Positions 1-9,357 of a DNA stretch of 64,000 nt are shown here, piece by piece. The notes below the pieces were generated by a model, which searched no databases, was not told where the DNA came from, and saw only the letters and a program-made list of their open reading frames with translations. Both the position numbers and the translations under genes were made by a program. The stretch lies in the NCBI RefSeq assembly GCF_029269745.1, contig NZ_JARJHT010000002.1, forward strand, positions 434,001 to 498,000, written 5' to 3'. The stretch is from Polluticoccus soli (GTDB taxonomy: Bacteria; Bacteroidota; Bacteroidia; Chitinophagales; Chitinophagaceae). Position 1 is the stretch's first letter. Every line of letters starts with the position of its first letter.

Positions 1-1
1 G

Positions 2-1114
2 GTGGTTACAGGTGCGGAACGCATGAACGAATACCTGCCCCTGCTGAAGGGGAAGAAGGTAGGATTGATTATCAACCAAACCTCTATTGTTGGTGATAGC
101 TCGTTGCTGGATACGCTAGTTTCTCTTGACGTGAATGTGAAGAAGGTCTTTGTACCTGAACATGGTTTTCGCGGACTGGCTGCTGCCGGGGAGAAGATAG
201 AGAATGAAAAGGACAAGAAAACCGGTCTGCCTATCATATCCTTATACGGTAACAACAAAAAACCTACAAAACATCAATTGAAAGGTATTGATGTGTTGAT
301 ATACGATCTGCAGGACGTGGGTGTACGTTTCTATACTTACATATCCACGCTGCAGTATGCTATGGAGGCGTGCGCCGAAAACGATATTCAACTGATAGTG
401 CTTGACAGGCCGAACCCTAATGGCTTTTATATCGATGGTCCGGTTCTGGATACTTCTTTACGGTCGTTTGTTGGCATGCAGCCTGTTCCTATTGTCTATG
501 GTATGACGGCAGGTGAATATGCAAAAATGCTTGTAGGGGAGCGCTGGTTTGAGGGGGCAGAGAAATTGGACATGAATGTGATCGCCTGCGCCAACTACGA
601 TCACAAAACCAAATATGAACTTCCGGTTCCTCCGTCGCCCAATTTAAGGAACATGACGGCGATTTATTGCTATCCAACCCTCTGCCTGTTCGAAGGAACG
701 GTAGTAAGCGTGGGACGAGGTTCTGACAAACCTTTCCAGCAATGGGGACACCCCAAATTCAAAGGCAAGTCAGGTTTCTGGTTTAAACCAGTACCGGTAT
801 GGGGACAAAAAATAGACCCTCCTTATGCTTACCAGGAAGTATATGGGCAGGCCCTGGCCTTAAATCCCGATGAAGCATTAAGGCTGCTGCGCTATAGTGT
901 GAGGACCACATGGCTGGCTCGTGCCTACGACTGGTATCCCGAAAAAGATAAGTTCTTCAATAACTTTTTTGAGAAGCTGGCAGGTACGTACGAACTGCGA
1001 AAGCAAATAGAGAACAAAATTCCGGAGGCTGAGATACAGGCTTCATGGAAACCAGGCATTAATGCATTTAAACAGATAAGGAAGAAATACCTGCTTTACA
1101 CCGATTTTGAGTAA
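2..1114 (+). CDS. namZ: Exo-beta-N-acetylmuramidase NamZ-like (DUF1343), 5' end outside window
   Basis: The 370 visible residues match the DUF1343/NamZ family (GH171), which removes N-acetylmuramic acid from peptidoglycan fragments outside the cytoplasm. Recognisable stretches are the opening LKGKKVGLIINQTS, then VPEHGFRG, a YDLQDVGVRFYTY block near residue 105, and LDRPNPNG near 136. The family normally has a signal peptide and a short linker before the first of these blocks. Here the reading frame is open to the window edge, so the true start lies upstream and the listed start is only the first readable codon. The next gene begins 17 bp downstream on the same strand, so the two may be co-transcribed. 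The family call is firm; the substrate is inferred from characterised members. Confidence 0.85.
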   Translation: MVTGAERMNEYLPLLKGKKVGLIINQTSIVGDSSLLDTLVSLDVNVKKVFVPEHGFRGLAAAGEKIENEKDKKTGLPIISLYGNNKKPTKHQLKGIDVLIYDLQDVGVRFYTYISTLQYAMEACAENDIQLIVLDRPNPNGFYIDGPVLDTSLRSFVGMQPVPIVYGMTAGEYAKMLVGERWFEGAEKLDMNVIACANYDHKTKYELPVPPSPNLRNMTAIYCYPTLCLFEGTVVSVGRGSDKPFQQWGHPKFKGKSGFWFKPVPVWGQKIDPPYAYQEVYGQALALNPDEALRLLRYSVRTTWLARAYDWYPEKDKFFNNFFEKLAGTYELRKQIENKIPEAEIQASWKPGINAFKQIRKKYLLYTDFE

Positions 1115-1131
1115 GCGGTACCAGCGATAGC

Positions 1132-4100
1132 ATGCAGTTTTTATTCGTTACCCTTTACAGTTTTTTCAGCCGCAACAAGCTATTGTTGTGGCTGGCGTTT
1201 TTTTTGTCGTTGGGTTTGTGGTCGTTTCTGGCATCACGAATCAGGCTGAAAGAAGACATCACAGACATGCTGCCTGATAGCAAGGCTATCAAGGCTATGA
1301 ACAATGTCATCAGCAACACGCAGGCTGGTGAACAAGTGATATTTCTTGCATCATTTACAGACAGTACCCAAACCGATCCCGATAGCCTGATTGGAGCTGT
1401 GAACGGTTATGTAGAAGGCCTGTCCTCGGTTGGAGGCTCAATGATCGACACCGTTTCATTGCAGCCGGGTGGAGGATTGGAAGAGACTTTGGCCGACGTC
1501 TTGCGAAATAACCTGCCGCTGTTCCTGGATGAAAGTGACTATAGAAAACTGGACAGCCTAACGCAACCCGACCGGATCACTCAAACATTAGCCGCCAATA
1601 AAAGGATACTCACTTCGCCTGCCAGCGTAGTTTATAAAACTATGGTAGCGCAGGATCCTATTGGTATGTCTGGTTTGGTTTGGGCTAAACTAAAAACACT
1701 GCAGTTTGATCCAGGCTATGAAACCTATGAAGGCTACCTCTTTTCCGGCGAGCAAAGGCAATTAACTTTTTTCCTGAAACCGAAATATAAGGCCTCTGAA
1801 ACTGGTAAGAATACAAAGCTATTTGAAGCAATAGATAAGTATACTAACGATTGGAAACGACAGCATGCAGGTATTGATATAAGTTACTTTGGCGGGCCAG
1901 CTGTAGCAGCGGGCAATGCCACCCAGATGCGTACAGACACTATTGTTACACTGTCGGTTACCATCGTTCTGTTATTAGCACTCACGTATTACTTTTTCAG
2001 GCGTAAGCGAAGTCCCTTACTTCTGATGGTGCCGGTTGTTTATGGTGCGGTGGCAGGTGTGGGTGTTGTCAGTCTAGTGCAAGGTGAAATATCGGTGATC
2101 GCTATTGGAGCGGGGGCAATCATACTGGGTATTGCTATCGACTTTTCTATCCACTTCCTTGCGCATCTCCGTCACGAACGAAATATCAAGGATACTGTTA
2201 AGGAGCTATCGCAGCCATTGACCATTGGCAGTTTTACCACTATTGCCGCCTTCCTGTCGCTTAGGCTGGTGCATACGCCTATACTCCAGGATCTCGGCTT
2301 ATTCGCTGCTGCCAGTCTTGCAGGGGCAGCTTTGTGCACATTGATATTCTTGCCTCATTTTCCTCTAGGCGTCGAAACTTCAAAGGATACTGTAACTGTT
2401 TTTGATCGTGTCGCTACGTGGAGACCTGAGAAGAACAAATGGCTGATACTATTCATCGTATTGTTCACACCGGTCATGTTTTACTTTGGCAAAGACGTCC
2501 GGTTCGACAGCGACCTGATGAACCTGAACTACCTGTCACCCGAACTAAAAAAGGCTCAGGAAAAGGTAAGCGCAGCCAATGCTTATGCGTTAAGCTCGGT
2601 GTTTGTTGTAGCAAATGGGCAATCGCAGGAAGATGCTTTGCAAAAGCTGGAGACGATAAATGAGCGCTTAACGGATATTAGGGCAAAAGGATGGGTGAGG
2701 AGTACCTCCAATCCGACTGTGTTCCTGCCATCAGTTGCCGAGCAAAAGCACAGGATCGCTCGTTGGCAGTCGTTCTGGACGACCGAAAAGCAGGAAACAG
2801 TTATGGAGGCTGTGAATCAGTCCGCTCAACAACAAGGGTTCACGACAACAGCATTCGCTTCTTTCCCCGAGACGCTTAATAAACAATACACTGCTCTTGA
2901 TGAGGCAACAGTCAGCCAGCTTAAGGCTTTATATCCCGGTGGTTTTTCTTTAGGCGATGGTAAGCATTATGCAATTGCTGCTCTTAAAGTGGCGCAGGAG
3001 CATCGGAAACAGGTGTTTGATGCATTGTCAGGTATAGATGGTGTTACGATCACAGACAGGCAACAAGGTGCGTTGCAGTTGGTAGATATCTTAAACAAAG
3101 ACTTTACCAGTATAGCTTTGTACTCTTCTTTGATCGTGTTCTTTGCATTGCTCATCGGGTATGGGAGGTTTGAACTGGCGATCATTGCCTTTTTACCGAT
3201 GGCTATATCCTGGGTATGGATATTAGGCTTAATGTCGTTACTCGGCCTGAAGTTCAATATCGTCAATATCATTATCTCCTCCCTCGTCTTTGGCCTCGGT
3301 GATGACTATACCATTTTCACGATGGATGGATTGATAGAGCGGTACAAGTATGGCAAGCAGAAACTCACGTCTGTCCGTTCTGCTGTTTATGTTTCGGCGG
3401 TTACTGTCGTTATTGGTCTCGGTGTGTTGCTGCTGGCAAAGCATCCCGCGTTGCGCTCTATTGCGTTCATTTCTGTTGTTGGACTGGTCTGTGTGCTGTT
3501 TATTTCACAGACGCTACAACCATTCCTGTTCAACTGGTTTATCCAGAACAGGGCAGACAAGAAGCTCCTTCCGTTCACACTGTGGAGTTTTACTAAATCA
3601 GTTTTTGCCTTTGCATATTTCTTTTCAGGGTCGCTAATACTGACGATATTGGGAGTGATATTGACAAGGCTGTGGCCCTTCAATAAGGAGAAGAATAAGT
3701 ACTTATTTCACGTCTGGGTGAGCCGTTATACCTGGAGTATGATGTACATTATGGCTAACGTGCGCAAAAGGGTTTACAATCTTTCAAACGAGGATTTTCA
3801 GAAACCTGCAGTCTATATAGCCAATCATAGTTCGTTTCTAGATATACTCATTACCACAATGCTTCACCCTAAATTGGTGTTGATGACCAACCGCTGGGTG
3901 TGGCGCTCTCCGGTGTTTGGTGCGGTAGTTCGTATGGCAGAATATTACCCGGTGGCCGACGGCGCGGAAGAAAGTATCGAACCTTTGAGGGACCTCGTCA
4001 AGAGGGGTTATTCCATCGTCGTATTCCCCGAAGGCACTCGTTCGTACGATGATTCAATAAAACGTTTCCATAAAGGTGCATTCTATATCGCAGAACAGCT

Positions 4101-4962
4101 AAAGTTGGACATCGTTCCGTTGGTGTTGCACGGTGTTGGTCATACCATGCAGAAAGGCGATTTTTTATTGAAAGACGGCACTTGCTCAGTTTATATACAT
4201 CCCCGCATCAATCCCGAAGATGAAACATTCGGGAAAACTTATAGTGAGCGTGCTAAATTGGTAGGACGTTGGATGCGCACAGCATATGGTCAGGCGAAAG
4301 CAAGCAACGAAACGCCGACGTACTTTAAAGAGCAACTGCAACGCTCCTACACCTATAAAGGTCCTACGCTCGAATGGTATTGCCGTGTGAAGACAGGACT
4401 GGAGGGGTATTACGAGCAGTTTCACGCACTCCTGCCACGCGAGGGCAAGTTTTACGACCTTGGTTGTGGGTATGGCTTTATGACTTATATGCTGCACTGG
4501 GCTGCACCCGGGCGGTCATTTACCGGGATTGATTATGATGACGAGAAGATCGAGACGGCCCAAAGCAATTTTCTACGGGATGAGGCGATTGAGTTTAGGC
4601 AAGGAGATCTTACAAAGGTTGAATTGGAGAGTTGCGATGGTATCATCATCAGCGATGTGCTTCATTATTTATTACCCGATCAGCAAGAAACATTGCTGGA
4701 GAAATGTTATGCAGCATTGAATACAGGAGGCAAGTTGATCATTCGCGATGGAGTTTCCGAACTCAAAGACCGTATCAAAGGTACAAAGGCAACAGAGGTG
4801 TTTTCAACACGTATCTTCAAATTCAATAAAACGCAGAATGAATTGCATTTTATCAGCCGTGCATTCATTGAATCGTTTGCGCAACGGCATAGCATGAGCA
4901 TTGAAGTGTTGGACAACACAAAGCTCACGGCTAACCTGATATTTGTAATGACAAAGGCCTAG
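1132..4962 (+). CDS. Trifunctional fusion: MMPL/RND exporter + lysophospholipid acyltransferase + SAM methyltransferase
   Basis: A 1276-residue protein of three parts. Residues 1-850 form an RND/MMPL exporter: one membrane helix near 15-35, a large outer loop, a helix bundle near 280-430, a second loop, and a second bundle with a GDDYTIF motif near 723. Residues 870-1050 form a PlsC-type acyltransferase with the HxxxxD pair H899/D904 and FPEGTRS at 965-971. Residues 1080-1276 form a class I methyltransferase with the SAM loop DLGCGYG at 1109-1115. This triple fusion is known in Bacteroidota, often near aryl-polyene or flexirubin-type lipid pigment genes; no pigment synthase genes are visible here. 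A role in making and exporting an acylated lipid is inferred. Its stop codon overlaps by two bases the stop of the convergent ABC permease gene. Confidence 0.9.
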   Translation: MQFLFVTLYSFFSRNKLLLWLAFFLSLGLWSFLASRIRLKEDITDMLPDSKAIKAMNNVISNTQAGEQVIFLASFTDSTQTDPDSLIGAVNGYVEGLSSVGGSMIDTVSLQPGGGLEETLADVLRNNLPLFLDESDYRKLDSLTQPDRITQTLAANKRILTSPASVVYKTMVAQDPIGMSGLVWAKLKTLQFDPGYETYEGYLFSGEQRQLTFFLKPKYKASETGKNTKLFEAIDKYTNDWKRQHAGIDISYFGGPAVAAGNATQMRTDTIVTLSVTIVLLLALTYYFFRRKRSPLLLMVPVVYGAVAGVGVVSLVQGEISVIAIGAGAIILGIAIDFSIHFLAHLRHERNIKDTVKELSQPLTIGSFTTIAAFLSLRLVHTPILQDLGLFAAASLAGAALCTLIFLPHFPLGVETSKDTVTVFDRVATWRPEKNKWLILFIVLFTPVMFYFGKDVRFDSDLMNLNYLSPELKKAQEKVSAANAYALSSVFVVANGQSQEDALQKLETINERLTDIRAKGWVRSTSNPTVFLPSVAEQKHRIARWQSFWTTEKQETVMEAVNQSAQQQGFTTTAFASFPETLNKQYTALDEATVSQLKALYPGGFSLGDGKHYAIAALKVAQEHRKQVFDALSGIDGVTITDRQQGALQLVDILNKDFTSIALYSSLIVFFALLIGYGRFELAIIAFLPMAISWVWILGLMSLLGLKFNIVNIIISSLVFGLGDDYTIFTMDGLIERYKYGKQKLTSVRSAVYVSAVTVVIGLGVLLLAKHPALRSIAFISVVGLVCVLFISQTLQPFLFNWFIQNRADKKLLPFTLWSFTKSVFAFAYFFSGSLILTILGVILTRLWPFNKEKNKYLFHVWVSRYTWSMMYIMANVRKRVYNLSNEDFQKPAVYIANHSSFLDILITTMLHPKLVLMTNRWVWRSPVFGAVVRMAEYYPVADGAEESIEPLRDLVKRGYSIVVFPEGTRSYDDSIKRFHKGAFYIAEQLKLDIVPLVLHGVGHTMQKGDFLLKDGTCSVYIHPRINPEDETFGKTYSERAKLVGRWMRTAYGQAKASNETPTYFKEQLQRSYTYKGPTLEWYCRVKTGLEGYYEQFHALLPREGKFYDLGCGYGFMTYMLHWAAPGRSFTGIDYDDEKIETAQSNFLRDEAIEFRQGDLTKVELESCDGIIISDVLHYLLPDQQETLLEKCYAALNTGGKLIIRDGVSELKDRIKGTKATEVFSTRIFKFNKTQNELHFISRAFIESFAQRHSMSIEVLDNTKLTANLIFVMTKA

Positions 4963-6248
4963 AAAGAATACCTGCGTGAACGATTCAGGTAGACGCTGAT
5001 CAGCCACATTGTAGTTCCGAAAGCAAACAGAACAACGATGTGCGGTACAACGTCTGTAATGCTGCCATTTCGAAGTATTACCTGGTGTACCGCATCTAGC
5101 CCCCAATGAAGTGGGGAAATTAGAGCGACAGTTTTTAGTGCTTGTGGCAGCAACTCAATTGGAACCCAGATACCACCAATAGCGGAAAGCAATACTATGC
5201 CTATTGATCCAAACGGCAATGCCTGGTTGATGGTCTTGAATGCTGCGCCTATGAAATATCCGAATGATGTTGCAGCAAAAGCTATAAGAACAGCGACAGG
5301 AACCAGCACAAGGGGATGTTCTCCCAGATATAACGAAGGAAGTCCTACGTAAGGCAACAGCCAGACGCCAATGGCCAACATACAGGCGAATTGTGCTGTA
5401 CACACAATGGTGTAGAACAGTATTTTGCCCAGTGCCACCCCGCGATAAGCATTGGGTATTAACTCAAGCCGCAGTGCGCTGCCTTCCTCGCGCTCACGTA
5501 TGGTATGACTGGCCACAGGCAGCAGGATGAAAAACATACCGAAGATCGCCCAGGCCGGTACGTTGTGCTGCACAGAGTTAATAAGATACTTCGGGCCTTT
5601 TTCTTCGGATAAAGGTTCTTCCTTGATGCCAATACCCTGGAATGCGTTCTTGAAATCAGTTCCCGCGATGGCTGTACTAGTATCGCCGCCAAGTTTTGAT
5701 AGGCGATCTACGAGTATTTTGCTGCACGAGTAAGTGATGTACTTATCGAGCGCATTGCTGATGGAGACACGGAAAGCGGGTTTGGCGACGGGGTCAAAAT
5801 ACATACGAACGTAGGCGTCACGGCTTTCGCGTGTTGGCAGTTTGCCTAATCCAATTTTCTCAGATACCGTGTTCGCCAACATGTTTGCAGAATTTGCAAC
5901 TTCTGCCGTTGCACCCCGGGGTATGACGATACCAATACTGTATTTGCCTTTTTGAAGGAGTTGCTTGAGTTGTTGTTCAGTTAGCGGCTGGCCATCTATT
6001 GCATCAACCACCTGGAAATTCTTACTCTCTTTAAGCCCTGCTTTGATCTCCTTTGCCAGGCTGCCACCATCATCATCAGCCAGCAATAGTTCAAACCGCA
6101 TTTCCTGGTAGTCGCGGAAAGGGGCGTCCTGAACCAGGGCCATTACCACTATCAGCATTGCCGGCATCAGGAATAGCAAAGCGAAGCCACCTACGTCGCG
6201 GCGAAGCAGCGTCCATTCCTTAATGATCGTGGCTACAATTTTCTTCAT
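4959..6248 (-). CDS. ABC-2 type exporter permease
   Basis: A 429-residue membrane protein of the ABC2_membrane_3 type. One helix near residues 20-38 is followed by a long extracytoplasmic region to about 230, then five or six hydrophobic segments to the C terminus. The motif HTIREREEGSALRLEL near 248 is typical of the coupling region of this family. It lies 1 bp after the ATPase gene, so the pair forms one half-transporter set, presumably working as a homodimer. The substrate cannot be read from the sequence. The gene ends tail to tail with the trifunctional exporter gene. Confidence 0.88.
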   Translation of the reverse strand: MKKIVATIIKEWTLLRRDVGGFALLFLMPAMLIVVMALVQDAPFRDYQEMRFELLLADDDGGSLAKEIKAGLKESKNFQVVDAIDGQPLTEQQLKQLLQKGKYSIGIVIPRGATAEVANSANMLANTVSEKIGLGKLPTRESRDAYVRMYFDPVAKPAFRVSISNALDKYITYSCSKILVDRLSKLGGDTSTAIAGTDFKNAFQGIGIKEEPLSEEKGPKYLINSVQHNVPAWAIFGMFFILLPVASHTIREREEGSALRLELIPNAYRGVALGKILFYTIVCTAQFACMLAIGVWLLPYVGLPSLYLGEHPLVLVPVAVLIAFAATSFGYFIGAAFKTINQALPFGSIGIVLLSAIGGIWVPIELLPQALKTVALISPLHWGLDAVHQVILRNGSITDVVPHIVVLFAFGTTMWLISVYLNRSRRYSF

Positions 6249-6249
6249 G

Positions 6250-6996
6250 CTAATCTCTTACCGAATGTCCGGTGTAATGCAGGAAGACATCTTCCAGTCT
6301 TTTACAATTGGGTGTTTGTTCTATTAACGCTTTAGGTGCGCCGCTGGTAACATACTTGCCTTCGTCAATTATCACCACTTCATCGCATATCTTTTCTGCT
6401 TCTTCCATCAGGTGCGATGTGTACAGGATGGTATGTCCTTGCTGGTTGTACTCCTGCAAAAAGTCCAGAATTAGTGCTCTGGATTGTACGTCAACGCCTG
6501 CTGTCGGTTCGTCCAATATCAGCAGTTCAGGTTGGTGAAGTAGCGAAGCGATGATATTTGCGCGGCGCTTCATGCCGCCACTATACCGATTGATCCTCTT
6601 GTCTGCATGCTTATCCAGCCCCAGGCGCTCCAGGAGTTTATCACCGCGATCAGAAATAGAACGCTCATCTAATCCATAAAGCCGGCCAATGTACCGGAAA
6701 TTTTCCCATGCAGTTAGATTCGAGAAGAGCGCGATCTGTTGTGGCGCCACTCCAATTATTTTCCTGATGTCGAGTATATCCTTGACGCAATCCCTGCCCA
6801 GGACTCTAGCGCTGCCTTGGTCAGGCAGTACCAATCCACAGAGAATATTGATGGTAGTGGTCTTGCCGGCACCGTTTGGTCCCAGCAAGCCCATTACCTG
6901 ACCGCGTTGTACTGTCAATGACAATCCATCGAGCGAGGGGGCCCATGCGCCTTTGTAGTGTTTCCTGAGATTCTCTATCTCGATGGCAAATGACAT
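6250..6996 (-). CDS. ABC transporter ATP-binding protein
   Basis: A 248-residue nucleotide-binding subunit. The Walker A motif GPNGAGKT is at 39-46, the signature YSGGM at 138-142, Walker B LLILDE at 158-163, and the switch histidine lies in YTSHLMEEAEKI. It resembles the CcmA/DRA-type ATPases that partner ABC-2 permeases. It starts 9 bp after the tryptophan dioxygenase stop and ends 1 bp before the permease start, so all three genes look like one operon. The spacing suggests translational coupling of ATPase and permease. Confidence 0.92.
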   Translation of the reverse strand: MSFAIEIENLRKHYKGAWAPSLDGLSLTVQRGQVMGLLGPNGAGKTTTINILCGLVLPDQGSARVLGRDCVKDILDIRKIIGVAPQQIALFSNLTAWENFRYIGRLYGLDERSISDRGDKLLERLGLDKHADKRINRYSGGMKRRANIIASLLHQPELLILDEPTAGVDVQSRALILDFLQEYNQQGHTILYTSHLMEEAEKICDEVVIIDEGKYVTSGAPKALIEQTPNCKRLEDVFLHYTGHSVRD

Positions 6997-7005
6997 CAGA
7001 TCCTT

Positions 7006-8034
7006 TTAGTTATAGCTCAGACCATGTACCAGTTTCTCCGGCAGCTTAGGTACCAGGTTGCGCGAAACAAGGAAAGAGGTGAGTTCTGCCAGTTCTTTAA
7101 AAATGTAATGGCTGTCGGCTGCGCCACGCAAGTATTCTGCACCGGTGCTACCACCCGTACCAACACGTTTACCAATGGTGCGTTGTACCATGTGTATATG
7201 CCTATGGCGCCACATAGACAGCAATTCATCTATTTCGAGCAGGCTGCTTACCAGTTCATAAGGCAAGTGCAATAGCGGATAATCCCTATATAACATGATG
7301 AACAATGCGCTTCGGTTGGCGTCTGCGCTCAACTTCCGTTCAGCAGGATAGTTGGCATCGTTCATGAACAGCTTATCGAAGGTTTCCAGGTTTTTCAGCT
7401 CCATCTCACTCAGGCTGCCTGCATAGGCTTCGCGGTATTGCTTCCAGAACTCGTGACCGCTAGTCTCCAGCCAGTAACTGTCTTTGGCAAATGGCATACG
7501 TTCCAGCCACCTGTTGATCAGTACAAGAAGCGATTCTTTAGACTCTGCTTCTTTCACGCGCTCAATATCCTTCTGGTTCAGTTGCGAGAGGTAATAATTC
7601 TGGCCGTGCCTTTGTTGGTATTCCAGTCCCAATGTAGCCTCGATCATCTTAAACTGGATGCTCTGAAAGCCCGATGCCGGCCTAAGCAGGTCGCGGAAGT
7701 CCAGGAAGTCGAGCGGGGTCATAGTTTCCATGACACTCATTTGCATTACTGCCACATCCAGTATCCGGCACACGCGCTGTATGCGGTGTACGCTGTTATA
7801 TATATCGGGTGAGCTGTTTGGGATGTGTTCTTGCTTGAAAATATCCCTGATGATATTCAGCTCGTGTAATATCTGTTTGAACCAGAGTTCGTACGTCTGG
7901 TGTATAACGATGAACATCATTTCATCGTTGGCCTTAATTCCCTCTTTTTCGCTTTCGGGTTGCTGCGCGTTCAATATTTTATCCAGCTGCAGGTATTCGC
8001 TGTAATAAACAGGCGCCCTTTCCTTTTTATTCAT
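7006..8034 (-). CDS. kynA: Tryptophan 2,3-dioxygenase family protein
   Basis: A 342-residue haem enzyme that opens the indole ring of L-tryptophan to give N-formylkynurenine, the first step of the kynurenine pathway. The block FIVIHQTYELWFKQ carries the active-site histidine at 45. The block RHRHIHMVQR at 276-285 contains the expected haem-ligand histidine (H279 by position), and the substrate loop GTGGS follows near 292. No other kynurenine-pathway genes are in the window. It leads an operon with an ABC-2 exporter. On the minus strand TAATTTTCG ends three bases before the ATG, which suggests a leaderless transcript. Confidence 0.9.
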   Translation of the reverse strand: MNKKERAPVYYSEYLQLDKILNAQQPESEKEGIKANDEMMFIVIHQTYELWFKQILHELNIIRDIFKQEHIPNSSPDIYNSVHRIQRVCRILDVAVMQMSVMETMTPLDFLDFRDLLRPASGFQSIQFKMIEATLGLEYQQRHGQNYYLSQLNQKDIERVKEAESKESLLVLINRWLERMPFAKDSYWLETSGHEFWKQYREAYAGSLSEMELKNLETFDKLFMNDANYPAERKLSADANRSALFIMLYRDYPLLHLPYELVSSLLEIDELLSMWRHRHIHMVQRTIGKRVGTGGSTGAEYLRGAADSHYIFKELAELTSFLVSRNLVPKLPEKLVHGLSYN

Positions 8035-8037
8035 GGG

Positions 8038-8046
8038 CGAAAATTA
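8038..8046 (-). promoter_or_regulatory. Putative -7 box of the dioxygenase/ABC operon
   Basis: The minus strand reads TAATTTTCG here, close to the Bacteroidota -7 consensus TAnnTTTG, and ends three bases before the start codon of the dioxygenase. If used, the transcript would start at or next to the ATG. No clear -33 TTTG was found at the usual spacing, so this rests on the -7 resemblance alone. Confidence 0.35.
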
Positions 8047-8081
8047 GTCAATCTTCACGAAGTGTGAAATGATTGTGGTTA

Positions 8082-8831
8082 TCACTTATTTATAATGCCT
8101 GCCCTGACAAATAGTGGAAATCGCAGTTCTTTCACTTCGCCAGACTTCCACAGTACCTCCAGTTGCTCCCGGATGATCTCAACTGGATCGTTTCCATTTT
8201 TTTCGATATAATGCTGTACGCTCGACCAGGAATGGAGAAATCCCATGAATTGATCTAATGTCCAGTGTAGCTTTATGGCCAATTCTGGTGTCGGTATTTC
8301 TTTGAAAGGGAAGGGGATGGTTTTGTATTGTGCATCCACCCATTTGCGTTCAGGATCCCAATATCCGCCTAAAATGTTATAGGTAAAATTGTCTAATATT
8401 TCATCTATTGCACTCTCAGAGCGGAACGGTGCATATGCCCATACTACAATGCTGGCTTGGGGTTTTGCTACTCTTTTCACTTCACCATAAAACTTGTCGA
8501 AATCAAACCAATGAAGTGCCGTGCCTACAGTCACAAGGTCCATGCTATTGTTTTCCAGTCCTGAGTCTTCAGCCCGGGCTGCTCTATATTCTATGTTGTC
8601 CTTTTGGGAAGCATAGCTGAGTTGTTTTTCACTGAGATCGGTGGCGATAACATGCCTGAACTTCTCTGCCAGGCGTATTGCAGCCTGTCCATTACCGGTA
8701 CCACAATCCCATGCAGTATCAAAGTTTTGCGTAATGCTGAAGATGAAATCGTACAGTTCATCCGGATACGTAGGCCGGTATGCAGCATAGGTTGCTGATT
8801 GTTTTGAGAACAGGTCTTTTACTTCTTTCAT
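8082..8831 (-). CDS. Class I SAM-dependent methyltransferase
   Basis: A 249-residue protein with the methyltransferase 11 fold. The SAM-binding loop DCGTGNG is at 42-48, an acidic strand end ATDLSEKQL follows, and VTVGTALHWFDFDKF is typical of the yeast Tmt1/Crg1-like trans-aconitate or ubiquinone-type methyltransferase group. The substrate is unknown. The start codon forms one end of a perfect 20-bp palindrome whose other end is the start codon of the divergent DUF4375 gene, so the two genes are only 14 bp apart and any upstream control lies in or near that palindrome. Confidence 0.88.
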   Translation of the reverse strand: MKEVKDLFSKQSATYAAYRPTYPDELYDFIFSITQNFDTAWDCGTGNGQAAIRLAEKFRHVIATDLSEKQLSYASQKDNIEYRAARAEDSGLENNSMDLVTVGTALHWFDFDKFYGEVKRVAKPQASIVVWAYAPFRSESAIDEILDNFTYNILGGYWDPERKWVDAQYKTIPFPFKEIPTPELAIKLHWTLDQFMGFLHSWSSVQHYIEKNGNDPVEIIREQLEVLWKSGEVKELRFPLFVRAGIINK

Positions 8832-8848
8832 ACTTTTACAAAAGTATG
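8829..8848. promoter_or_regulatory. Perfect palindrome containing both divergent start codons
   Basis: CATACTTTT, a two-base centre AC, then AAAAGTATG: nine-base arms that are exact reverse complements. The outer three bases of each arm are the ATG codons of the two divergent genes. The minus strand also contains TACTTTTG, a match to the TAnnTTTG -7 box, seven bases before the methyltransferase ATG. It could be a shared operator, a leaderless promoter, or both. Confidence 0.5.
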
Positions 8849-9355
8849 GATAGTAAGTTTCTACCCGAGATCAACAAGACAGAATTAGAAAAAGCGCAAG
8901 CAGCCAGTGATTTTCAGGCGATATTCGACATCTTCGTTCAGCCCTTGCACGAGGAGATGTACAAGCGCCGGGATTTTACTTTTATGGACGAATTGTCTGA
9001 AGGACAACAACTGTTGCTGTCGTACGACTATGTGCGTATGCAGGTGTTACAAGGCGGTTTTATCCAGTTCATACAAAATGGCTATGTCGGCCTGCTGTTG
9101 AATATGCCGGAATGGTTGCATCAGTTGGGCGCTGCCGAGGTTTCCAAAGTGATCGATGACGTGTTGAAAGTGTACGTTTTAAATCGTGAATTACTGGACA
9201 AAAGCACTACTGTTGAAGAATTCGCCATGCTTTACCAGGAACTCAAAGAATTCGAACAACTGGATGATAGTTTTCAGCATTTGGATGCCGACACAGTTAA
9301 GCTACTCGCAGAGTACGCTCTGCAGCATCCGGATCTTTTTGCAGTTATTAAATAG
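8846..9355 (+). CDS. DUF4375 (DMP19-like) domain protein
   Basis: A 169-residue cytosolic protein. The central block YDYVRMQVLQGGFIQFIQNG followed by a small helical domain is characteristic of the DUF4375/DMP19-like family, whose biochemical role is not established. The reading frame is open further upstream into the divergent gene, but ATG 8846 is preferred because it starts a sensible acidic N terminus and leaves the neighbour intact. It is divergent from the methyltransferase gene and convergent with the T9SS surface-protein gene, whose stop is 2 bp away. Confidence 0.75.
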   Translation: MDSKFLPEINKTELEKAQAASDFQAIFDIFVQPLHEEMYKRRDFTFMDELSEGQQLLLSYDYVRMQVLQGGFIQFIQNGYVGLLLNMPEWLHQLGAAEVSKVIDDVLKVYVLNRELLDKSTTVEEFAMLYQELKEFEQLDDSFQHLDADTVKLLAEYALQHPDLFAVIK

Positions 9356-9357
9356 TG

